This document shows, piece by piece, positions 26,387 to 34,299 of a stretch of DNA of 46,231 bases. Numbering within the stretch: position 1 is the stretch's first letter; the number at the start of each line of letters is the position of its first letter. The position numbers were made by a program, and so were the translations under genes. The DNA comes from Phyllobacterium sophorae (GTDB lineage Bacteria > Pseudomonadota > Alphaproteobacteria > Rhizobiales > Rhizobiaceae), in contig NZ_PGGM01000022.1 in assembly GCF_003010965.1 (NCBI RefSeq), forward strand, positions 1 through 46,231. Direction: 5' to 3'. The notes under the pieces are model-generated. The model ran no database searches and was not told where the DNA came from. It was given only the letters and a program-made list of their open reading frames with translations.

Positions 26387-28057
26387 TCAATTGCCCGTTG
26401 GTAACGGAATGCTGACACCTTCCTTCGCGAGCGAGTCCCGCACCCACTGGAACCGCTCATAGTTCGAGAGCGTGATCGGTCCTGTGTACCCGACACTCTG
26501 CATCTTACGCGGGGGATACTCGACGTAAGTGGCCATGATCTTCTTCAACTCCTCACCCATGACCACGCCCATCCAGGTCCGCTCCGTGAAGTTGTTCATG
26601 AAAATGTCGTAACGTTCCTGGGGATCCTGCCATAAATCGAACACCTGGGGCACCGTGGCGACATATTTTTCCGCGCCTTTCCAGCCGAGATTCGAGTCAA
26701 CCGCCAAGCCACCGGTCGGGGCCCCGTCATCGCCGCGAATATTGAACGCGAACTTGTAGTTGTTGACGCGAATAGCACCGGGTGAAAGCTCGTTCTCGGT
26801 GAAATAGAACCAGGATTTGCGCTCGGATTTGCCGGTACCAAGCAAGACCGGCGACATGTCATAGCTGTCGAAGATAATGGGCTTGTCTTCGCGGTCCTTG
26901 TCGGGAAGCGGAACGCCGGCAACAGAGGCGAATGTGGCCATCAGATCGAGGCCGCCGACGACGTCATGATTCTTCGTGTTGGGCTTGACCTTGCCGGGCC
27001 ATACCGCAATCGCGGGAACGCGGTTACCACCCTCGCGCAAAGTGCCCTTGCTGCCGCGGAAGGGCGTGTATCCGGCATCGGGATAGACGTCCTGCCACGC
27101 GCCATTGTCGGTGGTGTAGAAAACAAGCGTGTTCTTGTCCATGCCGGTTTCGCGCAGCTTGTCCAATATGCGTCCGATATGGGTGTCGAGTTCGACAACC
27201 GAATCTGCATATTTGCTTTTCGACATTGACTTGTGCTCGAATTCCGGTGCCGGCATGTTCGGCTGGTGCACCTTCATGAAGTTAACGTTGATAAAGAAGG
27301 GCACGTCCGGCTTCTGGGAGGCCGTATCAAGGAATTCAATTGCGGCTTTCTCGACGTAGTTGTCGAAGAACGGGATGCCGACGATACCTTCCTTGCCGTC
27401 AATCGTGGGAGTATCGACATATTGGCCGTTGACCTTGAATTCCTCTGTCACCGGGCCTCCGGCCTTGCCGGACAGTGCGCCTTTCGTCACTTTCTGAAAC
27501 ATTGCGCGGAGTGCCGGGTCCATGTCGGGGAACCACGTCGGATCAGCATAGGTGTAGGCGTTGAGATGATACAGACCAGCATATTTCATTTCGTCGTAGC
27601 CCTGCGCATTGGGCAGCGAATAATCCGCCTCACCGAGATGCCATTTGCCGGTAAAATAGGTCTGGTACCCGCCTCGTTTCAGCACTGAGGCGAGGGTCCA
27701 TTCCGCTGCCGGAAGCCCACCACCCTGGCCCTGGAAGGCTACTGTGGTCATACCGCTGCGGTTGGGAATGCGCCCGGTCTGCATGGCGGCGCGGCCAGGG
27801 GTGCAACTCGGCTGAGCATAGAACGAGAAGAAGGTCATGCCTTCGCTTGCCAGCTTATCGATGCTGGGAGTCGGCATCCCGCGCCCTTCACCGCCACCAT
27901 AGGGACCAAGATCGCCATAGCCGGTGTCATCGGATACGATGAACAGAATGTTGGGCTTTCTTTGCGCTTCCTGGGCCTGTGCGGGGGCAAGTGCGCCCCA
28001 GAGAACGGACGTAACAGCAAACGCACTGATACTATAGTTTAGAACCTTGCGACGCAT
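26387..28057 (-). CDS. Secreted arylsulfatase (intact)
   Basis: 556 residues from the ATG at 28057 with GGAGGAG upstream. Signal peptide about 1-28 ('VTSVLWGALAPAQAQ'). Sulfatase domain: metal ligands in 'LFIVSDDTGYGD', and the signature 'SCTPGRAAMQTGR', where C85 should be oxidised to formylglycine. Further hallmarks are 'FTGKWHLGEADY' (catalytic Lys/His) and 'VFYTTDNGAW' (Asp/Asn metal ligands). It hydrolyses sulfate esters in the periplasm and needs a formylglycine-generating or anaerobic maturase, neither of which is encoded in this window. It is first of an apparent operon with the HAD phosphatase and octahaem cytochrome. Confidence 0.93.
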   Translation of the reverse strand: MRRKVLNYSISAFAVTSVLWGALAPAQAQEAQRKPNILFIVSDDTGYGDLGPYGGGEGRGMPTPSIDKLASEGMTFFSFYAQPSCTPGRAAMQTGRIPNRSGMTTVAFQGQGGGLPAAEWTLASVLKRGGYQTYFTGKWHLGEADYSLPNAQGYDEMKYAGLYHLNAYTYADPTWFPDMDPALRAMFQKVTKGALSGKAGGPVTEEFKVNGQYVDTPTIDGKEGIVGIPFFDNYVEKAAIEFLDTASQKPDVPFFINVNFMKVHQPNMPAPEFEHKSMSKSKYADSVVELDTHIGRILDKLRETGMDKNTLVFYTTDNGAWQDVYPDAGYTPFRGSKGTLREGGNRVPAIAVWPGKVKPNTKNHDVVGGLDLMATFASVAGVPLPDKDREDKPIIFDSYDMSPVLLGTGKSERKSWFYFTENELSPGAIRVNNYKFAFNIRGDDGAPTGGLAVDSNLGWKGAEKYVATVPQVFDLWQDPQERYDIFMNNFTERTWMGVVMGEELKKIMATYVEYPPRKMQSVGYTGPITLSNYERFQWVRDSLAKEGVSIPLPTGN

Positions 28058-28409
28058 TTTCTTCTCCTCCGTTTGACCCTCCAGCTTGTCGATCAATGAG
28101 GGGTGCTGACAGGCAACGACAATTCAATGGATGCCGCTGCCGCGTGTTCACCTTGAATTCAATCGAAACAACTGGAGCTCTTTTAATTCCGCGCACTCTT
28201 CAAGCTGGAGCGACGTCCAGCCCAAGTGTCGCGAACCCATCGCCAGCATCCTACTTAACCGCGACCGCCGGCGGTATTGTACCTTCGGGCAACACTGTTT
28301 TTTGTGAGCTTGGGCTTCGTCGAAATACTTCATTTCCAGCACGTTCCGGTTGCCGCACCAGTGTTTCGCCTCTACGATCGTATCGATGCTCTGAGGGGGG
28401 AGAATCTAA
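28058..28409. other. Divergent intergenic region, sulfatase / lipoprotein
   Basis: 352 bp without a gene. It holds two short sequences that recur in the other divergent region at 30602-30989: CGTGTTCACCTTGA at 28143-28156, and the 21-bp motif at 28275-28295. Both lie at similar distances from the minus-strand start codons (86 against 83 bp, and 218 against 197 bp). Confidence 0.5.
28275..28295. promoter_or_regulatory. Repeated intergenic motif, copy 1
   Basis: TATTGTACCTTC followed by GGGCAACAC. It agrees with copy 2 (30798-30818) at 19 of 21 positions, and GGCG precedes both one base earlier. On the minus strand it reads GTGTTGCCC-GAAG-GTACAATA. It lies in a divergent region of the sulfatase locus. 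A shared regulator site or promoter element is inferred. Confidence 0.45.
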
Positions 28410-28763
28410 ATGCGTCTCATGATGCCCATAGTATTTTTCTCGGCGCTGATGCTGGCCGGTTGTCAAACAGGCGGCGATGGCACGGGGGCGGTTCCAGCGT
28501 CCGCCGTACCGCCGAGTATGGTTGCAACAGCAACGGCCGCTAACGGCGGGCCAATGGATGTGGCCGATTTGGTGAATGCGCCAGCGGGCACAGGAAGATC
28601 CCAAATGCTGGCTCGTGGATATAGAATTGGTATGGAACAGGGGCAGACCATTTTCTGGTGGAACCCGAAGACAACAATTTGCGCGACTACCGTTACGGCC
28701 AAAGGCCGCTATCAAACAATTGGAACTGCAGAGGCCCGATATTGTGGGCAAAATTCCAGTTAG
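28410..28763 (+). CDS. Small lipoprotein of unknown function
   Basis: 117 residues. A lipoprotein signal peptide with lipobox 'LAGC' (C18) follows 'MMPIVFFSALM'. The mature part has an Ala/Gly/Pro linker and a compact C-terminal domain ending 'YQTIGTAEARYCGQNSS' with two cysteines (about 91 and 113) that may form a disulphide. GGGGAG precedes the ATG. No domain is recognised. It is divergent from the intact arylsulfatase and upstream of an outer-membrane barrel gene, so it is plausibly part of the same envelope locus. Confidence 0.7.
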   Translation: MRLMMPIVFFSALMLAGCQTGGDGTGAVPASAVPPSMVATATAANGGPMDVADLVNAPAGTGRSQMLARGYRIGMEQGQTIFWWNPKTTICATTVTAKGRYQTIGTAEARYCGQNSS

Positions 28764-28934
28764 AAGCGAGCTATAAGAAGAACGCTACGGAATTGCGATC
28801 ACCACCATGCGCTGCCGTGCCCCAAGGCCGGTGGCGGCCGCGCCGGAAGGGTGGTACCGTGCCTACGGGAGCGAATCTGGTTGGCGTGCAATGACTTTGT
28901 TGCAGACAGCCGCAGCTATGTTGAGGGGAACAAC

Positions 28935-29723
28935 ATGAAGTATTCCGTTTCTTTGATATCAATGGTGGCTGCTGGTCTTCTGGCCGCAGGTCCCGTGCGC
29001 GCAGCCGACATCGCGTCGCCGATGGCACCTGAACTCAAGCAAACCGAACAGGACGGCTGGACGTTCGCGGTGAGCCCATATTTCTGGGCAGCAGGCATGT
29101 CCGGAGATACAGGTCTGTTTGGCCTTCCGACAGTGCATACCGACATGGATTTCGGCGATATCCTGAATGATCTCGATTTCGCAGCCATGGCGATAGGCGA
29201 GGCGCGGTACGAGCGCTACAGCATCTTTGGCGATATCATGTATTCGAAGATTTCTAGCGGTTCCGGTACGCCGAGAGGCATCATTGCCGACGATGTCGAC
29301 GTGACCTCCGAAACCTTTGCCGGGCTTCTCGGCGCTGGCTATTCGGTACTGCAGAATGACCGGGGCAATCTCGATCTCGTCGCAGGCCTGAGGGTATGGC
29401 ATGCGAGCACGGAGATCTCGTTCAGCGGCGGCATTCTCGATGGTGTGAGCCGTGAAGACAGCGCGACCTGGGTCGACGGTCTCGGCGGGATACGGGCAAA
29501 ATATTCAATCACCGACAAAGTTTATTTTACGGGATGGGGGCTTGTCGGAGGCGGCGGGGCCGATGTCGACTGGGATGTGGCCGGTGGTATTGGCTACAGT
29601 TTCAACGAAAAGATATCCGCGGTCGCCGGGTACCGGGCGCTTGGCGTCGATTACAGCAACGACGGCTTCGTCATGGACATTGTTGAACAGGGGCCGATCT
29701 TCGGTGTCGTCATGCATTTTTAG
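28935..29723 (+). CDS. Outer-membrane beta-barrel protein
   Basis: 262 residues from the ATG at 28935 (GAGGGG upstream). Signal peptide about 1-25 ('MVAAGLLAAGPVRAA'). Alternating strands with aromatic girdle residues ('FAVSPYFWAAGMSGDTGLFG', 'LDLVAGLRVWHAS', 'WDVAGGIGYSF', 'AVAGYRALGVDYS') and a C-terminal phenylalanine ('FGVVMHF'), the usual signal for outer-membrane insertion. The size suggests an 8- to 12-stranded barrel. Its role is unknown; it is a second barrel in the sulfatase locus. It converges with the next minus-strand gene across a strong hairpin. Confidence 0.75.
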   Translation: MKYSVSLISMVAAGLLAAGPVRAADIASPMAPELKQTEQDGWTFAVSPYFWAAGMSGDTGLFGLPTVHTDMDFGDILNDLDFAAMAIGEARYERYSIFGDIMYSKISSGSGTPRGIIADDVDVTSETFAGLLGAGYSVLQNDRGNLDLVAGLRVWHASTEISFSGGILDGVSREDSATWVDGLGGIRAKYSITDKVYFTGWGLVGGGGADVDWDVAGGIGYSFNEKISAVAGYRALGVDYSNDGFVMDIVEQGPIFGVVMHF

Positions 29724-29782
29724 CCGCTGCGGCTTAGCGATCCTTGGCGGGGGAGATAGCAGGCAGCAAGGCTGGTAGAGCG

Positions 29783-29808
29783 GCGGCTGACCTTCAACGG
29801 TCAGCCGC
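29783..29808. terminator. Bidirectional terminator-like hairpin
   Basis: Perfect 10-bp repeat GCGGCTGACC / GGTCAGCCGC with a 6-nt loop, midway between two convergent genes (stops at 29723 and 29843). It has no clear T-tract on either side. Its position suggests termination for both. Confidence 0.6.
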
Positions 29809-29842
29809 AATCGGCCATCCTGATTCAGATCAATCGATCAGT

Positions 29843-30601
29843 TCAGTAGCAAGGTGGAAGCGGATAATATCCGCATTGCGGGTAATAGTAGGGATTGGCC
29901 GCCGCCCCAATGGCCGCACCTGCCACCACTCCCGCTGCGACCGCACCGCTGCCATACCAGGCCCCGTGGTAGACGGGGGCGTGCCAGTAAGCCCCGCCGA
30001 CATGAGCAACATTGACATCATTGACATGGGCGAAACTGCCGTGGAACCCGCCTGCACCGACATCGCCGCCATGGAATCCGCCAGCCGCAAAGCCTCCGGC
30101 GAAATGATCGATAAAGAGTGCGGCCGGCCCGGACCCGCCATCGAGACTTCCTTCGAGAACCGTAACATCGAATGTGAGGTTACTGCCTTCAAGCTTTGGA
30201 GATTTGAGGGTGACCACGGCCTCACTCACGTCTGATCCGTCGCCGCCCAGCACCGAAACCGTAGCGTTTGGCGGATCAATGGCAAAGTTATCCTTGCCCT
30301 CATCCCACTGCATTATGAACTGCTCGGTGGTGACATGCCCGGCAGCCCGTACCGGGCGATCGGCAAAGACGACAGAATTCGCCGAGACCCCGGTGAGAAG
30401 AAGCTTACCGCCATCAAGCTTGGCACCAGACGAATTAATGACTGCGAGGGACGGCACCGGGCCAGTCGGTGTGACGGTACCAATGGTTTTTCGCAAGGGC
30501 ACATTTGGCTTTTTGACAGGATCTTGGGCAAATGCTCCAGGTGTTGCTCCCGAAAAACTCCCGACAACGGCTATAAAGCCTACGATGGGAAAGATTTTCA
30601 T
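29843..30601 (-). CDS. Secreted His/Gly-rich hypothetical protein
   Basis: 252 residues from the ATG at 30601 (GGAGG eight bases upstream). Signal peptide about 1-25 ('VGFIAVVGSFSGATPGAFAQ'). Residues 45-155 form a beta-rich domain ('LDGGKLLLTGVSANSVVFAD', 'FDVTVLEGSLDGGSG'). Residues 160-215 are rich in Gly, His and Ala ('GGFHGGDVGAGGFHGSFAHV'), which may bind metal. A Gly/Ala helix and a Tyr/Pro/Cys tail ('YYYPQCGYYPLPPCY') finish it. I recognise no family. It lies next to the sulfatase locus and shares the repeated upstream motif with the intact sulfatase gene. Confidence 0.72.
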   Translation of the reverse strand: MKIFPIVGFIAVVGSFSGATPGAFAQDPVKKPNVPLRKTIGTVTPTGPVPSLAVINSSGAKLDGGKLLLTGVSANSVVFADRPVRAAGHVTTEQFIMQWDEGKDNFAIDPPNATVSVLGGDGSDVSEAVVTLKSPKLEGSNLTFDVTVLEGSLDGGSGPAALFIDHFAGGFAAGGFHGGDVGAGGFHGSFAHVNDVNVAHVGGAYWHAPVYHGAWYGSGAVAAGVVAGAAIGAAANPYYYPQCGYYPLPPCY

Positions 30602-30989
30602 ATCAGTAACCTCCAAGTAAGAGCGGAATGTGCTGGTAGGTTCTAACAAAGCACTGGACAGGACATGCACACGTCGCGACCAACGTGTTCGCCTTGACCC
30701 GTCTGCTCAGCCAGAACTTCTTCGAGATTTCGAACCGCGTGCCTTGGAAAATGGTGCGCAGGTCGCAAACATCGTACGCAAGAGCGGGCCGAGGCGATAT
30801 TGTACTTTGGGGCAACACGCATGCATCAGCCATCGATCGGACCGCCATCGGTAGCCCCGGAACCCAATATATCGCGATAATCGTCTTGCCAAAGAGTGGG
30901 GGCATTTCCCGGATGGGCATCCATACTTCCCCGGATAGTACTACCCGGCCAATCTGTTACTATGGATCAGCTTGTTGGGGGCAAGTACG
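30602..30989. other. Divergent intergenic region, secreted protein / sensor kinase
   Basis: 388 bp. It contains CGTGTTCGCCTTGA at 30684-30697 and the second copy of the repeated motif at 30798-30818, both paralleled in the region at 28058-28409. Several ORFs cross it, but none has a convincing start or composition. Promoters for both flanking genes must lie here. Confidence 0.5.
30798..30818. promoter_or_regulatory. Repeated intergenic motif, copy 2
   Basis: TATTGTACTTTG followed by GGGCAACAC, 19 of 21 identical to copy 1 (28275-28295). It lies 197 bp upstream of the minus-strand secreted protein start and 172 bp before the sensor-kinase start. Confidence 0.45.
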
Positions 30990-32876
30990 ATGGGCATGGT
31001 GCGCAATTGGAAGGTTCGATCGAGCCGATTCGCCCAGAATCCGGGCGTATTGTGTTGCGTATTTCTCGTGCTCCTCATGGCGGCACCGGCCGCCTCGATG
31101 GAGATTGTGGACCGCGCTCCCCGCGTTCTGATCCTTTATCCCTACGATGAGAGAATAGCCGCAACAACTGAAGCCGGGGAAGCAGTGCGAAACCGGCTGC
31201 GGGAAAGGACATCAGGCAAGATCGATATTTTCTCGGAGTTTCTCGATCTTTCGAGATTTCCGGAAAAGACCCACATCGAGAAAATGGCCCGCTTTCTCAC
31301 TGGCAAATATGCCGATCGCCGCCCGGACGTGGTGGTTGCGCTCGGGGAGGAATCGGCAAGCTTCATCGTCACAAACCGCAATATCATCGCTCCCGGAGCG
31401 CAAATCCTTGTTACCGGCTTCAGCAAATCGACCGCCGAGAGTATGCGCTTGCCCAGTGATGTCGTCGGTGTCTTCAACGAGTATGACGTAACGAAGACGC
31501 TCGAGTTGGCACGCAGCCTTCAGCCCCAGGCGCGGCATCTTTTCATTATCGGGGGATCGGCGGACTTCGATCGTGCGTGGCTCGCAACGGCTCGTTCCGA
31601 CCTTGCGGGCCGGGCCAAGAATTATGAAACGACCTATCTGGAGAACTTGACGATCGATGAGTTCGTCGATCGCGCCGCTCATCTTCCCCCCGACAGCATC
31701 GTCCTCGCCCTGACCATTTTCAAAGATCGCACCGGGCGCAACTTCATACCGCGCGAAGCCATCAAACAGATAGCGGCAACTGCCAGCGCCCCGTTCTACG
31801 GCCCTTATCCAACCTACCTCGACTACGGCATCGTCGGCGGCAACATGGTGACATTCGAGTCGCTGGGGCTGGCCGTTGCCGACCTCGCCATCGATGCGGT
31901 AGCCGGGAAGCCGATTGCCAACGTCGATGCTCCGCAAACCTATATTGCCGATGCGAGACAATTAAAGCGCTGGGGGCTTTCGGAGAGCGATCTGCCTTCC
32001 GGAACTGTCCAATGGTTCCGGGAAAAAACACTCTGGGAACAGCACTGGCTGGCGGTCCTCGCCACACTCGCTGTCATTGCTGCGCAAGGCGTCGTCATTA
32101 CCGGCCTGCTTATCGAACGCCGCCGCCGCCGTGCCGCGGAACTGGAATCACGCGTTCGTCTCCTTGAGCTTGTCCATCTCAACCAGTCCGCGACGGCTGG
32201 CGCGTTGACGGCGTCTATTGCACATGAACTCAACCAGCCACTCGGCGCGATCCGCAGCAACGCTGAGGCGGCAGAGCTCTTGCTCCGGGGCGTGACGCCG
32301 GATCTCGAGTTGATAAAGCAGATTCTCGTCGACATTAAAGATGACGATCAGCGTGCGGGCGATATCATTGCCCGTCTAAGGGGGCTGCTCAAGAAGCGCA
32401 GTGAGATCGATTGGACGGAGTTCGACCTCAATGATGTGATAAACGGTGCGATCCAAATTCTCCGGCCAGAAGCCGAGCAGCGAAGCATCGTGGTCAGTTC
32501 CCTCGGCGTGACGGAGGAACTACGCGTGCGCGCTGACAAGGTCCATATCCAGCAAGTCATTCTCAATCTCGCCACCAATGCGATGGATGCCATGCTCGAC
32601 GTGGCGTCGACCGAAAGGCGTCTGGTGTTCCAGACCCGGCTGACGAAGGAATCCAAGGTCGAATTGTCGATTTCGGATACCGGCCGCGGCATCCCCAGCG
32701 AAAAGCTTGTCGGAGTCTTTGACGCGTTCTACACGACCAAGCCGACCGGCACCGGGCTTGGCCTTCCCATCGCCCGGATGATCGTCGAAACCTACGCGGG
32801 CAAAATATGGGCAGACAATAGTCCGGGAGGCGGCGCTGTTTTCCGCTTCGTCCTGCCTCTCGCTCGAAACGGATAA
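30990..32876 (+). CDS. Sensor histidine kinase with ABC-binding-protein-like sensor domain
   Basis: 628 residues from the ATG at 30990 (GGGGG upstream; TTG at 30972 is an alternative). Signal/anchor helix at about 15-35, then a periplasmic domain (about 45-330) resembling the ABC_sub_bind fold ('RVLILYPYDERIAATTEAGE', 'DVVVALGEESASFIV'). A transmembrane helix lies at about 355-375 ('LAVLATLAVIAAQGVVITGL'). HisKA has the phosphorylated His in 'ASIAHELNQPLGAIRSNAEA'. The ATPase domain has N-box 'ILNLATNAMDAM', G1 'DTGRGIP' and 'GTGLGLPIARM'. There is no PAS domain. It probably senses a small periplasmic ligand. Its partner is the FixJ-like regulator starting 5 bp downstream. Confidence 0.92.
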   Translation: MGMVRNWKVRSSRFAQNPGVLCCVFLVLLMAAPAASMEIVDRAPRVLILYPYDERIAATTEAGEAVRNRLRERTSGKIDIFSEFLDLSRFPEKTHIEKMARFLTGKYADRRPDVVVALGEESASFIVTNRNIIAPGAQILVTGFSKSTAESMRLPSDVVGVFNEYDVTKTLELARSLQPQARHLFIIGGSADFDRAWLATARSDLAGRAKNYETTYLENLTIDEFVDRAAHLPPDSIVLALTIFKDRTGRNFIPREAIKQIAATASAPFYGPYPTYLDYGIVGGNMVTFESLGLAVADLAIDAVAGKPIANVDAPQTYIADARQLKRWGLSESDLPSGTVQWFREKTLWEQHWLAVLATLAVIAAQGVVITGLLIERRRRRAAELESRVRLLELVHLNQSATAGALTASIAHELNQPLGAIRSNAEAAELLLRGVTPDLELIKQILVDIKDDDQRAGDIIARLRGLLKKRSEIDWTEFDLNDVINGAIQILRPEAEQRSIVVSSLGVTEELRVRADKVHIQQVILNLATNAMDAMLDVASTERRLVFQTRLTKESKVELSISDTGRGIPSEKLVGVFDAFYTTKPTGTGLGLPIARMIVETYAGKIWADNSPGGGAVFRFVLPLARNG

Positions 32877-32881
32877 GCCAG

Positions 32882-33517
32882 GTGAGACCAGTTATTCACA
32901 TCGTCGATGACGACGCCTCGTTTCGAACTGCAGTGGGCCGGCTGGTAGAGGCATCCGGTTTTCGGGTGGCGCTCTATGAGTCCGGCGATAAAATTCTCGC
33001 GGTCTTACCGAACTTCGAACCTGGTTGTATCCTCCTCGACCTTCAATTGCCTGGCCTGAGCGGGCTTGAACTGCAACAGCATCTCGTGGAGAAAGCACCG
33101 TTGCTGCCGATCATCTACCTCACAGGCCAAGGCGACATCAAAGCCAGTGTGATGGCGATGAAAGCGGGCGCAGAAGATTTTCTAGAGAAGCCGGTTGTTG
33201 GCAAGACCTTATTGGCGGCGATCGAACGAGCGCTGTGCCAGTATGAAAAACGGCATGTCGAACAGGATCGGATTCATAGCCTTCAGGTTCGGGTGGGAAG
33301 CCTCACTCCACGCGAAGCGCAGGTTTTCGATCTGATTGTTCGCGGCAAGCTGAACAAGCAAATCGCCTACGTTCTGGGAACGTCTGAAAGAACGGTCAAG
33401 GCACATCGGCACTGCGTCATGGAAAAACTTGGAGTGCGCTCCCTTGCCGAGGCGGTATTGATTGCGGAGAAAATGGGGCGCCTCGATCCTGCGTCAAACC
33501 CATCGCCTTATGAGTGA
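32882..33517 (+). CDS. FixJ/LuxR-family response regulator
   Basis: 211 residues from a GTG at 32882. Receiver domain 1-120: acidic pocket D9-D11 ('VDDDAS'), phosphoacceptor D53 ('ILLDLQLPGLSG'), switch Thr in 'IIYLTGQGD', Lys in 'FLEKPV'. The C-terminal LuxR-type HTH is at about 140-205 ('LTPREAQVFDLIVRGKLNKQ', then 'SERTVKAHRHCVMEKL'). It is the likely cognate regulator of the kinase 5 bp upstream. Candidate targets are the neighbouring envelope genes and perhaps the repeated intergenic motif; this is inference. Confidence 0.93.
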   Translation: MRPVIHIVDDDASFRTAVGRLVEASGFRVALYESGDKILAVLPNFEPGCILLDLQLPGLSGLELQQHLVEKAPLLPIIYLTGQGDIKASVMAMKAGAEDFLEKPVVGKTLLAAIERALCQYEKRHVEQDRIHSLQVRVGSLTPREAQVFDLIVRGKLNKQIAYVLGTSERTVKAHRHCVMEKLGVRSLAEAVLIAEKMGRLDPASNPSPYE

Positions 33518-33620
33518 AGCCTGCGCACTTCCCTTTAGGACAGTATCGTTGGTCCTTAGTCAGCTCTATCATCCATCGAGCTGACCATTTTCTCAACACT
33601 GGCTGAAGTGAGGCACAAAG

Positions 33621-33995
33621 TTGGAACGCCCACCAAGCATCGTGGCTGTCGTGGAAGACGATCCGAGCATGCGCAGGAGCGTTCGGCGCTTGCTGAATGC
33701 CCATGGCTTCGTGACGGAGGAATATTCGTCGGCCGAAGACTTTCTTCGTCACTCTGCCGCGACCGAAATCAACTGCCTTGTCCTCGATATTGATCTCGGC
33801 GGCATATCCGGGATCGAGTTGCAGCGCCGATTGAGGGCTTCGGGGTCCAAGCTTCCGGTGATTTTCATCACTGCTCTCGAAGACGGCGCACTGGAAGCGG
33901 AGGCGACACAGGCCGGTTGCATTGCCTATCTGCGCAAGCCATTTCCGGCCAACCTGCTAATCGACGCCATCAACAGTGCTTCAGCGGCGGATTGA
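33621..33995 (+). CDS. Stand-alone receiver-domain protein
   Basis: 124 residues from a TTG at 33621 (GAGG upstream; no better ATG). One complete receiver domain: 'VVEDDPSMRRSVRRLL', phosphoacceptor D56 in 'CLVLDIDLGGISG', 'VIFITALED', and the Lys in 'YLRKPF'. No output domain follows; it stops at 33995. It is close to FixJ-type receivers. It lies 103 bp after the response regulator on the same strand. It may act as a phosphate sink or competitor for the upstream kinase. Confidence 0.85.
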   Translation: MERPPSIVAVVEDDPSMRRSVRRLLNAHGFVTEEYSSAEDFLRHSAATEINCLVLDIDLGGISGIELQRRLRASGSKLPVIFITALEDGALEAEATQAGCIAYLRKPFPANLLIDAINSASAAD

Positions 33996-34299
33996 ACGGC
34001 GGATACCGGCTTATGCCGGCGCAGGGCGGACACTGCAGAAACGTTCACGTGAAAACGATCAAGAGCCTGGCGCCATCGCTCGATCCCTGATTTTTTGTAT
34101 TAACTTTGCCGTTTTGTTCCACCAATGAAAAACAGTATTTAACCAGTAAAAATTGCATGTTGCCGACATGCAACCAATGGTTGTTATTTTAACCCTACCG
34201 TTAAATTGATCTGGTTGCGTCACTTGCCTGTTAATCGAATCCCGCCATTGATTGGACCAACTAGCGACACTCGCTATTCAGACAATCTTGGGAAATAGC
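33996..34299 (+). other. AT-rich upstream region of the autotransporter
   Basis: 304 bp, noticeably AT-rich from about 34085 on. It contains a weak CCGGC-TTAT-GCCGG hairpin at about 34004-34018, a possible terminator for the receiver gene, and the paired palindromes described separately at 34155-34183. No gene is seen. Confidence 0.5.
34155..34183 (+). promoter_or_regulatory. Adjacent palindromes upstream of the autotransporter gene
   Basis: GCATGT-TGCCG-ACATGC (34155-34171) is directly followed by CAACCA-A-TGGTTG (34171-34183); both have perfect 6-bp arms. They sit in an AT-rich stretch about 120-145 bp before the start codon, where regulator binding is expected. The regulator is unknown. 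Confidence 0.45.

Noticed and set aside
25212..26462. 416-codon plus-strand frame across the HAD gene
   Set aside because: The minus strand carries a clear signal peptide and all HAD motifs; the plus-strand product has no recognisable domain.
30990..33517. Two-component system considered as a displaced KdpDE
   Set aside because: The kinase lacks the KdpD and Usp domains and has an ABC-binding-protein-like periplasmic sensor; the regulator has a LuxR-type HTH, not the OmpR-type winged helix of KdpE.
34159..34175. TGTTGCC in the autotransporter upstream region as a motif copy
   Set aside because: The GTACAAT half is missing; the bases are better explained as part of the GCATGT/ACATGC palindrome.
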